A stretch of 64,000 nt of DNA from positions 62,001 through 126,000 of the forward strand of contig CAINLR010000001.1 of NCBI GenBank assembly GCA_903850425.1. The letters run 5' to 3'. Of the stretch, positions 34,684 to 42,875 are shown piece after piece. Position numbers and translations under genes: made by a program. Source of the DNA: an uncultured Verrucomicrobia subdivision 3 bacterium (GTDB taxonomy: Bacteria > Verrucomicrobiota > Verrucomicrobiia > Limisphaerales > UBA11358). The first letter of the stretch is position 1. Each line of letters opens with the position of its first letter. Below the pieces are notes generated by a model. The model saw only the letters and a program-made list of their open reading frames with translations, was not told the origin of the DNA and searched no databases.

Positions 34684-35741
34684 TGAAAATCCTCCGCCCC
34701 CAATCCCATCGCGGCGTGGCGATCATCTTCGTGCTGATTGCCATCACGGTTTTATCCATCATGGCCGGCCTGTTCGCGTTTTCCATGAAGGTGGAGACGC
34801 GGCTGGCGGGGAACTCGGACAAGGATGAACAATTACTCTGGGTTGGCCGCGCCGGCGTGGAGCGGGCGCGCTGGATCCTCGCACTGGAAGGGCAGGTGCC
34901 GTTCACGGACAAAAATCAAATCTGGGCCGGCGGCCCCGGCGAAGGCCCGGAGACCAACAGCGCGCTGGCGGGAATTTCCCTGGATAATTTTCCCGTGGGC
35001 GAAGGCACCGTGTCGCTGAAAATGACCGAGCTGGAAAGCAAACTCAATGTCAACGGGGCGGACACACCGCTCATCCAGCAGGTGCTCACCACCATGGGCG
35101 TCAGCGCCAGCGACATGTCCGTCGTGGCCGATTCCATTCAAGACTGGGTGGATCGCGACGATTCCACGCGGCCCGCCGGGGCCGAGAGCGATTATTACCA
35201 GGGCTTGTCGCCGCCGTATTACTCCAAAAACGCGCCGATGGATGACATCTCGGAATTGCTCCTGGTCAAAGGCGTCACGCTGCCGATGTTCCGCGGCGGC
35301 AGCGACACCAACCGCATGGGCGCGGCTTTCCAGCATCATCACCTCGGTTTTGGCAATGCGCCGGGCGAGACGCCGGATTATCCCTTTGGCCTCAAGGATG
35401 TGTTCACGCCATTCTCCACCGGCAAGTTGAACGTCAATACCGCCGACGAAAACACGCTGACCTGCATTCCCGGCCTCGACACCACCAGCGTCCAGAACAT
35501 TCTGAAATTCCGCTCCGGCGAAGGCGGCACCGACGGTTCCATGGCCGTGCAAAATCTGGGCCAGTTGCAATCCGTCGTGGGCGCGCAGGCGATGGCTCAA
35601 ATCAACCGCTACTGCACGGTGCGCGGCAGCACCTACGAAGTCCACGCCACCGCCACGATCGGCGACTACAGCCGCGAATATATCGCCATCCTCTTCCGCA
35701 ACGGCCCCAACGTGCAAGTCGTCAGCTTCCATTGGAATTGA
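34683..35741 (+). CDS. gspK: Type II secretion minor pseudopilin, GspK-like
   Basis: A 352-residue GspK homologue. The N-terminal HRGVAIIFVLIAITVLSIM follows the GspK pattern, which lacks the Glu-5 of other pseudopilins. Repeated helical SAM-like segments include KLNVNGADTPLIQQVL, the acidic stretch QDWVDRDDSTRPAGAESDYY and KLNVNTADENTLTCIPGLD, as in the large GspK tip protein. The start is set by the one-base overlap with gspJ; the longer open frame upstream is a shadow of gspJ. Confidence 0.85.
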   Translation: MKILRPQSHRGVAIIFVLIAITVLSIMAGLFAFSMKVETRLAGNSDKDEQLLWVGRAGVERARWILALEGQVPFTDKNQIWAGGPGEGPETNSALAGISLDNFPVGEGTVSLKMTELESKLNVNGADTPLIQQVLTTMGVSASDMSVVADSIQDWVDRDDSTRPAGAESDYYQGLSPPYYSKNAPMDDISELLLVKGVTLPMFRGGSDTNRMGAAFQHHHLGFGNAPGETPDYPFGLKDVFTPFSTGKLNVNTADENTLTCIPGLDTTSVQNILKFRSGEGGTDGSMAVQNLGQLQSVVGAQAMAQINRYCTVRGSTYEVHATATIGDYSREYIAILFRNGPNVQVVSFHWN

Positions 35742-35776
35742 GTTGAAATCAAAACGCCGCCCGTTATCGTTTCGCC

Positions 35777-36280
35777 ATGCGCGCGATTCTGAGTTTTCTG
35801 TTCACGCTCGGCTTGTTCCTCTCCGTTCAGGCCGACGAATTCGCTCCCGCCGCCGCCACCCGCACCGCCGCGGCGCCGGCTGCCAAGGCGGGGAAGGTGG
35901 TCAAGGTGTTGCCGCTTTGGCTTGACCAGCAGGGACGCATCGCCACTTCGCCGAGCCTGTTTGACCGCGACGCTTACCAGGCTTACTTGCGCGAGCACAC
36001 GAATGAAGTTTCCGCCCTGCGCTTCGATGTGAGCTGGTCCGCCGACAAAAACGGCACTGAAAAATTAACGCTCCGCGCGGAGTTGCGCGGTGTGGGCGAG
36101 GCCGGCATCCCACGGTTGAAAAATCTCGAAACTGAAGTCGCGCCCGGTCGGTTTGGCCGGTGGACTTCGCTGACCCTGGGCGGCGAGGACTTCAAACAAT
36201 TCGGCGCGGTGGTCGCTTGGCGCGTCACGCTGTGGAACGGCAGCCACCTGCTCGGCTCCCAACAATCCTTTCTGTGGTGA
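35777..36280 (+). CDS. Small exported protein, unknown
   Basis: A 167-residue protein with a clear signal peptide (AILSFLFTLGLFLSVQA) and an Ala-rich mature start. The rest is predicted beta-rich (LRFDVSWSADKNGTEKLTLR) with a conserved-looking WRVTLWNGSHLLGSQQSFLW end. No family was recognised. It lies 35 bases after gspK and overlaps the next gene by four bases (GTGA), so a role linked to the secretion operon is plausible. Confidence 0.6.
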   Translation: MRAILSFLFTLGLFLSVQADEFAPAAATRTAAAPAAKAGKVVKVLPLWLDQQGRIATSPSLFDRDAYQAYLREHTNEVSALRFDVSWSADKNGTEKLTLRAELRGVGEAGIPRLKNLETEVAPGRFGRWTSLTLGGEDFKQFGAVVAWRVTLWNGSHLLGSQQSFLW

Positions 36281-37857
36281 GGGCGGCGGCGCGCATTTTT
36301 CTGACAAGTTGGATCGCGCTGGCCGGCGCGGGTGTGGTTCACGCCAAGGAACTGGCGGCTTATCGCGCGGGCGATGTGGCCGAGGCGGACATTGCCACGC
36401 CGGTCGCCTTGGACGTCGTGAATCCCGAGGCCACTGCGGCGCGCACAGCGGCGGCGGCGAAAATTCCCGCCATTTTCTGCGACTTTCCCCACGCCGCCAC
36501 GAATGCGATGGTGGCGGAATTTCAGTCAGCCTTCGCCGCCACCCGCGCGCGTTTTCTTGCGGCCATCGCGCAATCCTATCACAAGCCGGTGCTGGATGCC
36601 GCAGCGATTGGCTCAACTGATTTTTCCGCGCTCGTTACCAATTTCAATGCGCAGAGCAAAACATTTCCCGTGCCCACCGAACTTGCTGCGCAATGGGCGC
36701 GCGGCGCGGACGGTCTGGAAACGCAAACCGCCGTGCTCGGCCGCCTGTTGCAAATCATGCGCCGGCCGGTGCATGCCGATGAGTTTCCCGCCGGTTTCAT
36801 TTTGGGTGACAAGGCGCGGTTCGTCGCCGTCAGCCAGCCCGATGAGACGCCTTCGCTCGCGGCGGCGACGCAAGGCGGCAAGCTGATTGCCGCCACCAAT
36901 CTGACGACGCTCGCCCGGTTGCGGATGCTGTTCCGTCACGGTTTTCCGAAAACCGACCAGGCTTATGCCTCGGCCCTCGCGGAATTTCTCCAGCCGGTGT
37001 GCGCACCGGCCGTGGCGGTAACGCAAGCGGCGCGCGAGCAGGCCGGGCGCGACCTCGCGATCACGGATCATTACGCCGCCGGTCAAACCATCGTCCGGCG
37101 CGGCGCGGTCCTGGACGCGAAAGCCCTGGCCGCGCTGGAACAACTGGCCCAAAAAGCGCCGACCCCCGTCGTTGGTAATGCTGCGGCCGTCGCCGCCCGC
37201 GAGGTTTTCGTGCCCGCCCGCAGTTATGAACTCTGGCTCCTCGCCGCGCTCGTGGTGGTTTCGTTGGTTTCCTTCGCCTCCATTTTTCTGACGTGGCGTT
37301 CACTGGGTTTACGCCGGGAGATTGCCGCCGCCGTGCCCGTGCGCGTGGAGAGTTCCGCCACAGGGACGTCCGGTGCGACCCCCATTGATCAAGCCGTCAA
37401 AGCCGCCGTGGTGCAGGAACTGGCCGCGATGCGCGTGGAACTGGCCAAGACTCAGCCAAGCACTACGAACAAGCCGCTGGCGACCAATGGTCACGCGGAC
37501 AAGAGCGCGGATACGTTGATGGTCAACATGCACGAGCACTGTCTCGCGGGACTGCTGGCCGAGGGCCAGGCCTTGCTCGCCGCCAACGAACTGGAGAAGG
37601 CGCTGAAGTGTTACGACACCGTGTTGACGCTGCATCCGGATCATGCCGAAGCGTTCGTCAAAATGGGCAGCGTGCTGGAGAAGCTCGGCCGCAACGATGA
37701 AGCCTTTGCGAGTTACGATTGCGCCATTGCGGTGGATGATTCGATGACGGTCGCCTATCTCCACAAGGGTGGCTTGTGCAATCGTCTCGCGCGTTACGAG
37801 GAGGCGACCCGGTGCTACGAAAAAGCGCTGTTGAAACCGGAGCAGCACCCGGCCTGA
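36277..37857 (+). CDS. 7TMR-HDED-like sensor domain fused to TPR repeats
   Basis: A 526-residue envelope protein. A signal peptide (FLTSWIALAGAGVVHA) is followed by ~280 residues matching the extracellular HDED-type domain of 7TM-HD proteins: AYRAGDVAEADIATPVALDV near the start, LQPVCAPAVAVTQAAREQAG and AGQTIVRRGAVLDAKAL near its end. One span (about 318-338) replaces the usual seven, and the cytoplasmic part holds tetratricopeptide repeats (about 410-520), not an HD phosphodiesterase. The GTG at 36277 (or 36274) was chosen because homology starts there and it overlaps the previous stop. Function unknown; a scaffold coupled to the secretion operon is a guess. Confidence 0.7.
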   Translation: MRAAARIFLTSWIALAGAGVVHAKELAAYRAGDVAEADIATPVALDVVNPEATAARTAAAAKIPAIFCDFPHAATNAMVAEFQSAFAATRARFLAAIAQSYHKPVLDAAAIGSTDFSALVTNFNAQSKTFPVPTELAAQWARGADGLETQTAVLGRLLQIMRRPVHADEFPAGFILGDKARFVAVSQPDETPSLAAATQGGKLIAATNLTTLARLRMLFRHGFPKTDQAYASALAEFLQPVCAPAVAVTQAAREQAGRDLAITDHYAAGQTIVRRGAVLDAKALAALEQLAQKAPTPVVGNAAAVAAREVFVPARSYELWLLAALVVVSLVSFASIFLTWRSLGLRREIAAAVPVRVESSATGTSGATPIDQAVKAAVVQELAAMRVELAKTQPSTTNKPLATNGHADKSADTLMVNMHEHCLAGLLAEGQALLAANELEKALKCYDTVLTLHPDHAEAFVKMGSVLEKLGRNDEAFASYDCAIAVDDSMTVAYLHKGGLCNRLARYEEATRCYEKALLKPEQHPA

Positions 37858-37876
37858 TCACTGACTTTGCCGCGTC

Positions 37877-38392
37877 ATGATTCCCGTCAAAATATTTTGC
37901 GCCTGCGGCCAGAAATATTCCTTTGAAGTTCAGCCGGAGGCTGGGCAGATGCCCGTGTCCATCTCCTGCCCGGTTTGCCAGCGTGATGGCACCACGGAGG
38001 CCAACCAGATCATTGCCCGCGCGCTCAATGGCAAAACCCAGCCGCTGCCGCCGCCGCGCGTCAATTCATTGCTGAACGCGGCGCAGCCCAACCTCGAACC
38101 GCACCTCGTGGCCGCACTCAAGGACGCCATCGTGCAGGAACTCGCCTTGCAGCGCCGTGAACTGCTCGCCGGCCAGCAGGCCGCCGCCGCCGAACTCTCC
38201 GACCTCGCCCGGCGCCTCGAAGCCGTGCAAACGCCAATGCTCGAAAGGCTCCGCGCCTACGAACAACGCATCCTGGAATTGGAACAGGAACTTGGAGCGC
38301 AGACGAAGGAAAATCGCGAACTGCTGAAATTGAAGATTGAGATGATCCGCAGCCAGTTGGCCGTCGAGCGCCGCCGGGTGGATTTTAACTGA
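37877..38392 (+). CDS. Cys-motif / coiled-coil protein, unknown
   Basis: A 171-residue cytoplasmic protein. Its N terminus has four cysteines in the pattern CxC...CPVC (IFCACGQKYSF and ISCPVCQRDG), likely a small zinc ribbon. From about residue 75 it is a long Ala/Glu/Leu/Arg-rich coiled coil (ELSDLARRLEAVQTPMLERL). No family was recognised. It lies 19 bases after the HDED-TPR gene and probably ends the secretion-linked operon. Confidence 0.6.
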   Translation: MIPVKIFCACGQKYSFEVQPEAGQMPVSISCPVCQRDGTTEANQIIARALNGKTQPLPPPRVNSLLNAAQPNLEPHLVAALKDAIVQELALQRRELLAGQQAAAAELSDLARRLEAVQTPMLERLRAYEQRILELEQELGAQTKENRELLKLKIEMIRSQLAVERRRVDFN

Positions 38393-38894
38393 AGATTGTT
38401 CCAGCGGGGCGGGGTCTGAAGGTCCAGATTTCCAGCTCCCAACCAGAGCCTTTTCAAACCAGCGACGACATCCCCTGACCCTCTCCCGCCGGGCGAGGGA
38501 ACAGCGGTTGGTCGCATGTTCTTTTCCTGGTATCGCGGAGCGCCTGGCCATCGTGGTTTGGACGAAAAGCTGGGAGTGTTTCACGCCCCGCTGGGGAAAT
38601 GTAAACCCTGATCGGACGCTCAGTTTTTTGGTGATGCAAGAATGAACTCATACCATTTCTCCATGATAACCGGCACATTACTGGTAGGGCCGAGCTGCGG
38701 CTCGGCCTCCCCGCTTGGCGTCGCGGCAGCGACGCCCTACCAATGCACCGGTTGTTTTTGAAAATTGGTATCAATCGAGGAACATCGTTTAATTCAACAT
38801 CCCGCCGATTATTTTCAATTCACTGGTGGGCGGCCTGGTTTGGTAGAGTGTCGGGCAAAGGTCAAACAACTGCATTCCTTGAAAGGATTATATT
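38393..38894. other. Non-coding gap with repeats
   Basis: A 502-base gap after the secretion operon. It contains a CCCTCTCCCGCCGGGCGAGGGA word near 38479-38500 of the kind found in dispersed palindromes and the foldback element at 38650-38771. The open frames within it are repeat-derived text. A promoter for the next gene should lie in the last ~100 bases, but no clear one was seen. Confidence 0.55.
38650..38771. repeat. Composite foldback element with two internal perfect hairpins
   Basis: Outer arms at about 38650-38689 and 38735-38771 are near reverse complements (ATACCATTTCTCCATGATAA facing TTTTTGAAAATTGGTAT, then CCGG...GGTAGGG facing CCCTACC...CCGG). Inside are two perfect 8-base-pair hairpins: GGCCGAGC/GCTCGGCC with loop TGCG (38688-38707) and GGCGTCGC/GCGACGCC with loop GGCA (38717-38736). 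This order resembles REP/MITE-like non-autonomous elements. Confidence 0.75.
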
Positions 38895-39263
38895 ATGAAA
38901 ACAACTCGCCTCCTGTTCTGGACCCCCCGAATTCTCTGCCTCCTGTTTGCCGGCTTCGTCAGCATATTCGCGCTGGATGTGTTTCAAGAAAACCACGGGT
39001 TCTGGAACACTGCCCTTGCCTTGCTGATACACCTGATCCCCACCGGCATCCTGTTGATCATATTGGCCGTGTCCTGGCGCTGGGAATGGATTGGAGCGCT
39101 GATCTTCCCGGCGTTGGGCGTATTCTACATCATCTCCTGCTGGGGCAGATTTCCGTGGCAGACTTATTTGATCATGGCGGGACCGCTGGTGCTCGTCGGT
39201 ATTCTGTTCTTGTTGGGCTGGCTCCAGCGACGTAAATCATCTTTGGCAACCGATGTCGGTTAG
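38895..39263 (+). CDS. Small four-span membrane protein, unknown
   Basis: A 122-residue protein with four hydrophobic helices: RILCLLFAGFVSIFAL, ALALLIHLIPTGILLIILAV, WIGALIFPALGVFYIISCW and LIMAGPLVLVGILFLLGWL. The opening LLFWTPRILCLLF is a pattern seen in a widespread small membrane family of unknown function. It ends 30 bases before the MFS gene. Confidence 0.65.
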   Translation: MKTTRLLFWTPRILCLLFAGFVSIFALDVFQENHGFWNTALALLIHLIPTGILLIILAVSWRWEWIGALIFPALGVFYIISCWGRFPWQTYLIMAGPLVLVGILFLLGWLQRRKSSLATDVG

Positions 39264-39293
39264 TCCGCCAGCATTGATTTGGAACCCGAGCAA

Positions 39294-40751
39294 ATGATGA
39301 ATGCACTTCCTACTTCGGCCAGCGCAGGTTCAGGCCGTTCGCTGTCGTTTCCGGGCGCGCGCGCGGCGTTGGTGTTGCTGCTGCTCATCAATCTGTTCAA
39401 CTACATTGATCGTCAGGTGCTGGCGACCGTGGTGGATTACATCCAAGCCAGCCTGTTCCAAAAAACCGGCGGAAGTGTATCGCCGCTTTTGCTGAACATG
39501 CAGGATTGGTGCGGCCTGCATCTGGGCTTCAAACCGGAATTGGCTCTCATCGGTGTGCTCGGCATGGCTTTCATGTTCGTTTACATGATCGGTGCGCCGG
39601 TGTTTGGCCGGTTGGCTGAGCGCTACTCCCGTTGGACGCTGGTCGGCGTCGGCGTGATTCTCTGGAGCCTGGCCACCGGGGCGAGCGGCTTCGCCGGCGG
39701 TTTCTTTGCGCTGCTGCTCACTCGCTGCTTCGTGGGCGTCGGCGAAGCCGCCTACGGGCCGGTGGCACCGGTCCTGATTTCGGATCTCTACCCGGTGAAG
39801 ATGCGCGGTCAAGTGCTGGCGTGGTTTTACATGGCCATCCCGGTGGGCAGTGCGCTGGGCTTTGTGATTGGCGACCTGGTAGCGCGCTCGGGCATCGGCG
39901 CATGGGGTGAACGGGCCCTCGGCATCCACGCCGAAAGCTGGCGCTGGGCTTTCTACCTCGTCGTGATCCCGGGGGTCGTGCTGGGGCTTTGGAGTTTCTT
40001 CATGAAGGAGCCGCCACGCGGCCAGGCGGATTTGGCGCAAGGTGCCAGCGTCACCAAGGTAAACTGGCGCACCTACCTCGTGTTTCTGCGAACACCCTCT
40101 TACGTCTTTTGCACCCTGGGCATGACCGCGATGACCTTCGCCATGGGCGGCATCGCGTTCTGGATGGCCTACTATCTCAAGCACAAGTCCGGTGCCCCGG
40201 AGGCCGTCAAGACGATCTTCGGTGCCATCACCGTGGTGGCCGGGCTTTCCGCGACGCCGCTGGGCGGATGGGTGGGAGACAAGCTCCGTGCCCGAATCCC
40301 CGGCTCCTATTTTCTCGTTTCGGGCGTGGGCATGCTCGCCGGCTTTCCGTTCCTGCTGCTCACGGTCAACGCCAGCTTCCCGGTGGACGGCAGCTTTCCG
40401 ATGATCTGGGTCTGGCTGTTCATCACCTGTTTCTGTCTGTTTTTCAATACCGGCCCGACCAACACCATCCTGGCCAACGTCACGCATCCGTCCATCCGCG
40501 CCGCCGGTTTCGCGCTGAATATTCTGGTGATCCACGCCTTCGGCGACGTGGTTTCGCCCGTCATCATCGGCATCATCAGTGACCGTTACAGCATGACCAC
40601 CGCTTTCACCGTGGTCGGCGTCATGTTTTTGGTGGCCGGCGTTTGGTGGCTGGCCGGAATGAAATTCCTGCAACCCGACACGGAACTGGCACCCCAGCGG
40701 TTGACTTTTGGCAGTCAGCCGTCGAAAGGGCAACCGGCATCACCGGTTTGA
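39294..40751 (+). CDS. MFS transporter, spinster-like
   Basis: A 485-residue major facilitator with about twelve spans. The first span motif NLFNYIDRQVLATVV is characteristic of spinster-type MFS proteins, and the loop GRLAERYSRWTLVGVGV matches the MFS motif A region. An extended loop after the first span carries the stretch LLNMQDWCGLHLGFKPELAL. The substrate is unknown. The ATG at 39294 is preferred over the TTG at 39279. Confidence 0.88.
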   Translation: MMNALPTSASAGSGRSLSFPGARAALVLLLLINLFNYIDRQVLATVVDYIQASLFQKTGGSVSPLLLNMQDWCGLHLGFKPELALIGVLGMAFMFVYMIGAPVFGRLAERYSRWTLVGVGVILWSLATGASGFAGGFFALLLTRCFVGVGEAAYGPVAPVLISDLYPVKMRGQVLAWFYMAIPVGSALGFVIGDLVARSGIGAWGERALGIHAESWRWAFYLVVIPGVVLGLWSFFMKEPPRGQADLAQGASVTKVNWRTYLVFLRTPSYVFCTLGMTAMTFAMGGIAFWMAYYLKHKSGAPEAVKTIFGAITVVAGLSATPLGGWVGDKLRARIPGSYFLVSGVGMLAGFPFLLLTVNASFPVDGSFPMIWVWLFITCFCLFFNTGPTNTILANVTHPSIRAAGFALNILVIHAFGDVVSPVIIGIISDRYSMTTAFTVVGVMFLVAGVWWLAGMKFLQPDTELAPQRLTFGSQPSKGQPASPV

Positions 40752-41025
40752 AACGAGGGCGGAGCAGTTTTGGCTTCACTCCGACAATGGCGGCCGCCTG
40801 GAAACCAGGTCTATTCTGAAGGCGTTTCGTCTCCGTCGTGGCGATGCGGTGGTGGACGTTCCCGGCGGAGCCGGTCGCGTATCCTTCCACCTGGCTCAAG
40901 CAAAACGGATTTGGTGCTCAGCCTATGGATTGGGCGGGCCGGTGCGGGAGAATGCTTCGCTCCGGGAAAATGGCCACGAAATAAATTCAGTTGTTCTCGG
41001 AACGAGTGCTGTTTTTGCGGCTTAG
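40744..41025 (+). pseudogene. Possible methyltransferase fragment
   Basis: Overlapping the end of the MFS gene, a frame reads RFETRAEQFW, then RSILKAFRLRRGDAVVDVPG and GAGRVSFHLAQAK. This resembles SAM-methyltransferase motif I (VxDVPCGxGR), with Gly at the usual Cys position. The homology-like text ends after about 60 residues and the rest is featureless, so it looks like a truncated remnant. The remainder of the 303-base gap shows no other feature. Confidence 0.35.
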
Positions 41026-41054
41026 TTGTTGGAATTTCGCTGAAGCTCGGCGCT

Positions 41055-41948
41055 TTATTTTCCGCCGGACTTTTTCTCCTGCGCCTGCAACGCCTGCTCG
41101 AAGCAGTTCAACGCCTCATCATAACACCGCAGCCGGTTCAGCAGTCCGCCCTTGTGCAGGCGCGCGGACACGAAAGTGCCATCCGCCGCAATCGCGCGGT
41201 CGCAGCTCGCCAACGCCTCCTCCATCCGGCCCAGTTTTTCCAGCGCCGTCGCCCGTTTGACGAGCGCTTCGCCGTGATCCGGCTGGGCGGATAAAAACTT
41301 GTCGAAACTTTCCAGCGCCTTCTGGGCCTGGTTTGTCTCCAGAAATTTCTGGCCCTCATCCAGCACGTTTGCCGATTTCACGACGGCGATTTCCGGCAAC
41401 ATCCGCTGGCCGCTTTCGAGTTCGCGGATGCGCTGTTCCAACCGGTCAACGACGTCCAGCAGGCGGACATTGGAATTTTCGACCGTCGCGCGACCCGGCG
41501 CGGCGAGTGGGTGAACCGAACTGGCGTTGACGAGCAGCGACTGATGCTGTGCGGAAATCTCGGCGATCTGGGTGAACGCGCGCCACTGAAAATAAACCAT
41601 CAAGAGCAGGATACCCAGGCCCACCAGCCCGAACGCGCCCGCCAGCATGAGCGTGAGCTGCTGGGTTTTGCGCGCGGCCTCCACATCGCCGTTGCGCTGC
41701 GCCGTGACCGTCTGTTCGAGCGATTGCAACCGCGCCGCCAGCGACTCGGCATTCTTCCGGGCCTCGTCTGCGGCCGTCAACCGGTTAGCTTCCACAGCCA
41801 GTTGGGTCGCGTGTAACTGCTCCTGGATTTGGAGATAGCCATTCGCCACCGCATCGTTCGTGATGATGGGTAAATTCGTCTGCCCCCGCGCCGGCGCGAC
41901 AAACAATGCGGCGGTCAAAACCAGCGATAGAATCAGAGTTAGTTTCAT
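41055..41948 (-). CDS. Membrane-anchored TPR protein
   Basis: A 297-residue protein with signal peptide (LILSLVLTAALFVAPARG), a coiled-coil segment, one membrane span (LTLMLAGAFGLVGLGILLLM) and C-terminal TPR repeats. The last ~75 residues closely parallel the C terminus of the HDED-TPR protein at 36277-37857: EKLGRMEEALASCDRAIA and ARLHKGGLLNRL here against EKLGRNDEAFASYDCAIA and AYLHKGGLCNRL there. It is probably a paralogous scaffold. The start at 41948 gives a proper signal peptide; the longer frame to 42050 does not. Confidence 0.7.
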   Translation of the reverse strand: MKLTLILSLVLTAALFVAPARGQTNLPIITNDAVANGYLQIQEQLHATQLAVEANRLTAADEARKNAESLAARLQSLEQTVTAQRNGDVEAARKTQQLTLMLAGAFGLVGLGILLLMVYFQWRAFTQIAEISAQHQSLLVNASSVHPLAAPGRATVENSNVRLLDVVDRLEQRIRELESGQRMLPEIAVVKSANVLDEGQKFLETNQAQKALESFDKFLSAQPDHGEALVKRATALEKLGRMEEALASCDRAIAADGTFVSARLHKGGLLNRLRCYDEALNCFEQALQAQEKKSGGK

Positions 41949-42110
41949 TTTAATACTGATCGTTAGCGTGAATTGAGGGCAAATTGAAGTCAAGCGCGCG
42001 GCACCAGGAGTTGTGCGTCTGGATTTCCCAGAGCGCGAGTTGGCGTTCAAGCTCTCGCTTGTCCTCGCGCACGCTAATGCATGAACTCCAACTCAAGCCG
42101 CCACGCGCCG

Positions 42111-42875
42111 CTACTTGGTATTTAAATCAAATTTCAACCAGGTGCGCGAGTCGGTTTGAGGGTTATCCATCTCCATGCTCTCCAGTTGATACTGGCCGTC
42201 CACTTTTTTTACTTTTTTGGGATAAAATTTTTTCAGCAGCTTGCCATTCGCATCGTAAGCTTCGGCTTGAATGATGGCCCCACCTTCGCTGTCAATCCAG
42301 GACAACACCCGCGCATAGGCATTGGTGGTTGGATTGGGATTTACACTTTCCAGAACCGCGCAGCCCCGGCTGCTCCGCACTTCCCGCTTCAAAACTTTTT
42401 GCTGCGGCCAGTGGAAAAATTCCAGGCCCAGATCCGCGAGCCAGAAGTCGGAACCCGCGAACGAAACCATGGTTTCGTTGCCCGACAAAATCACGTCGCC
42501 CCCGTTGGCGTCGTGGGAGTGATATTCGTTGGCCTGGTTTTGGGTGTGGGTGATGGTCACCCAATTCGTTCCCGCCTCATAGCGGCTGGTCCAGTTGGTC
42601 TCGGAAACCACCGTGGCAAAAAACACCGGGATTTCGAGGCGTTTGCCGTGGGTGTCTTTGAATTTGAGAACCCCGGTTGTGCTGAGATTTTCAGCCGGGC
42701 GTTGCTCCAGCAACTGATGCACCAAGTTGCGCCCTTCGGTTTCCGCGTCGGCCAAGGCGTTCGTCGTTTCGGTTCTGGAGCTGATCGTGAACAATAGATT
42801 CATCGCCGCCACCAATAATGGCAGGGCGAAAGCGCTCCGCCGCCGTTCCGCGCCGCCTGGAAAACATTGGGTCAT
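42111..42875 (-). CDS. LolA-like outer-membrane lipoprotein-sorting protein
   Basis: A 254-residue exported protein overlapping the lon stop by four bases. A hydrophobic N terminus (SAFALPLLVAAMNLLFTI) precedes a beta-rich domain. SDFWLADLGLEFFHWPQQKV, the RVLSWIDSEGGAIIQAEAYD stretch and the ending YQLESMEMDNPQTDSRTWLK follow the pattern of LolA/LppX-fold proteins annotated as outer-membrane lipoprotein-sorting proteins. It may serve lipoprotein or lipid transport. The longer open frame to 43391 is a shadow of lon. Confidence 0.65.
   Translation of the reverse strand: MTQCFPGGAERRRSAFALPLLVAAMNLLFTISSRTETTNALADAETEGRNLVHQLLEQRPAENLSTTGVLKFKDTHGKRLEIPVFFATVVSETNWTSRYEAGTNWVTITHTQNQANEYHSHDANGGDVILSGNETMVSFAGSDFWLADLGLEFFHWPQQKVLKREVRSSRGCAVLESVNPNPTTNAYARVLSWIDSEGGAIIQAEAYDANGKLLKKFYPKKVKKVDGQYQLESMEMDNPQTDSRTWLKFDLNTK

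Noticed and set aside
36160-36276. Upstream start for the HDED-TPR protein
   Set aside because: This part overlaps the preceding gene by more than 100 bases and would remove the signal peptide from the N terminus.
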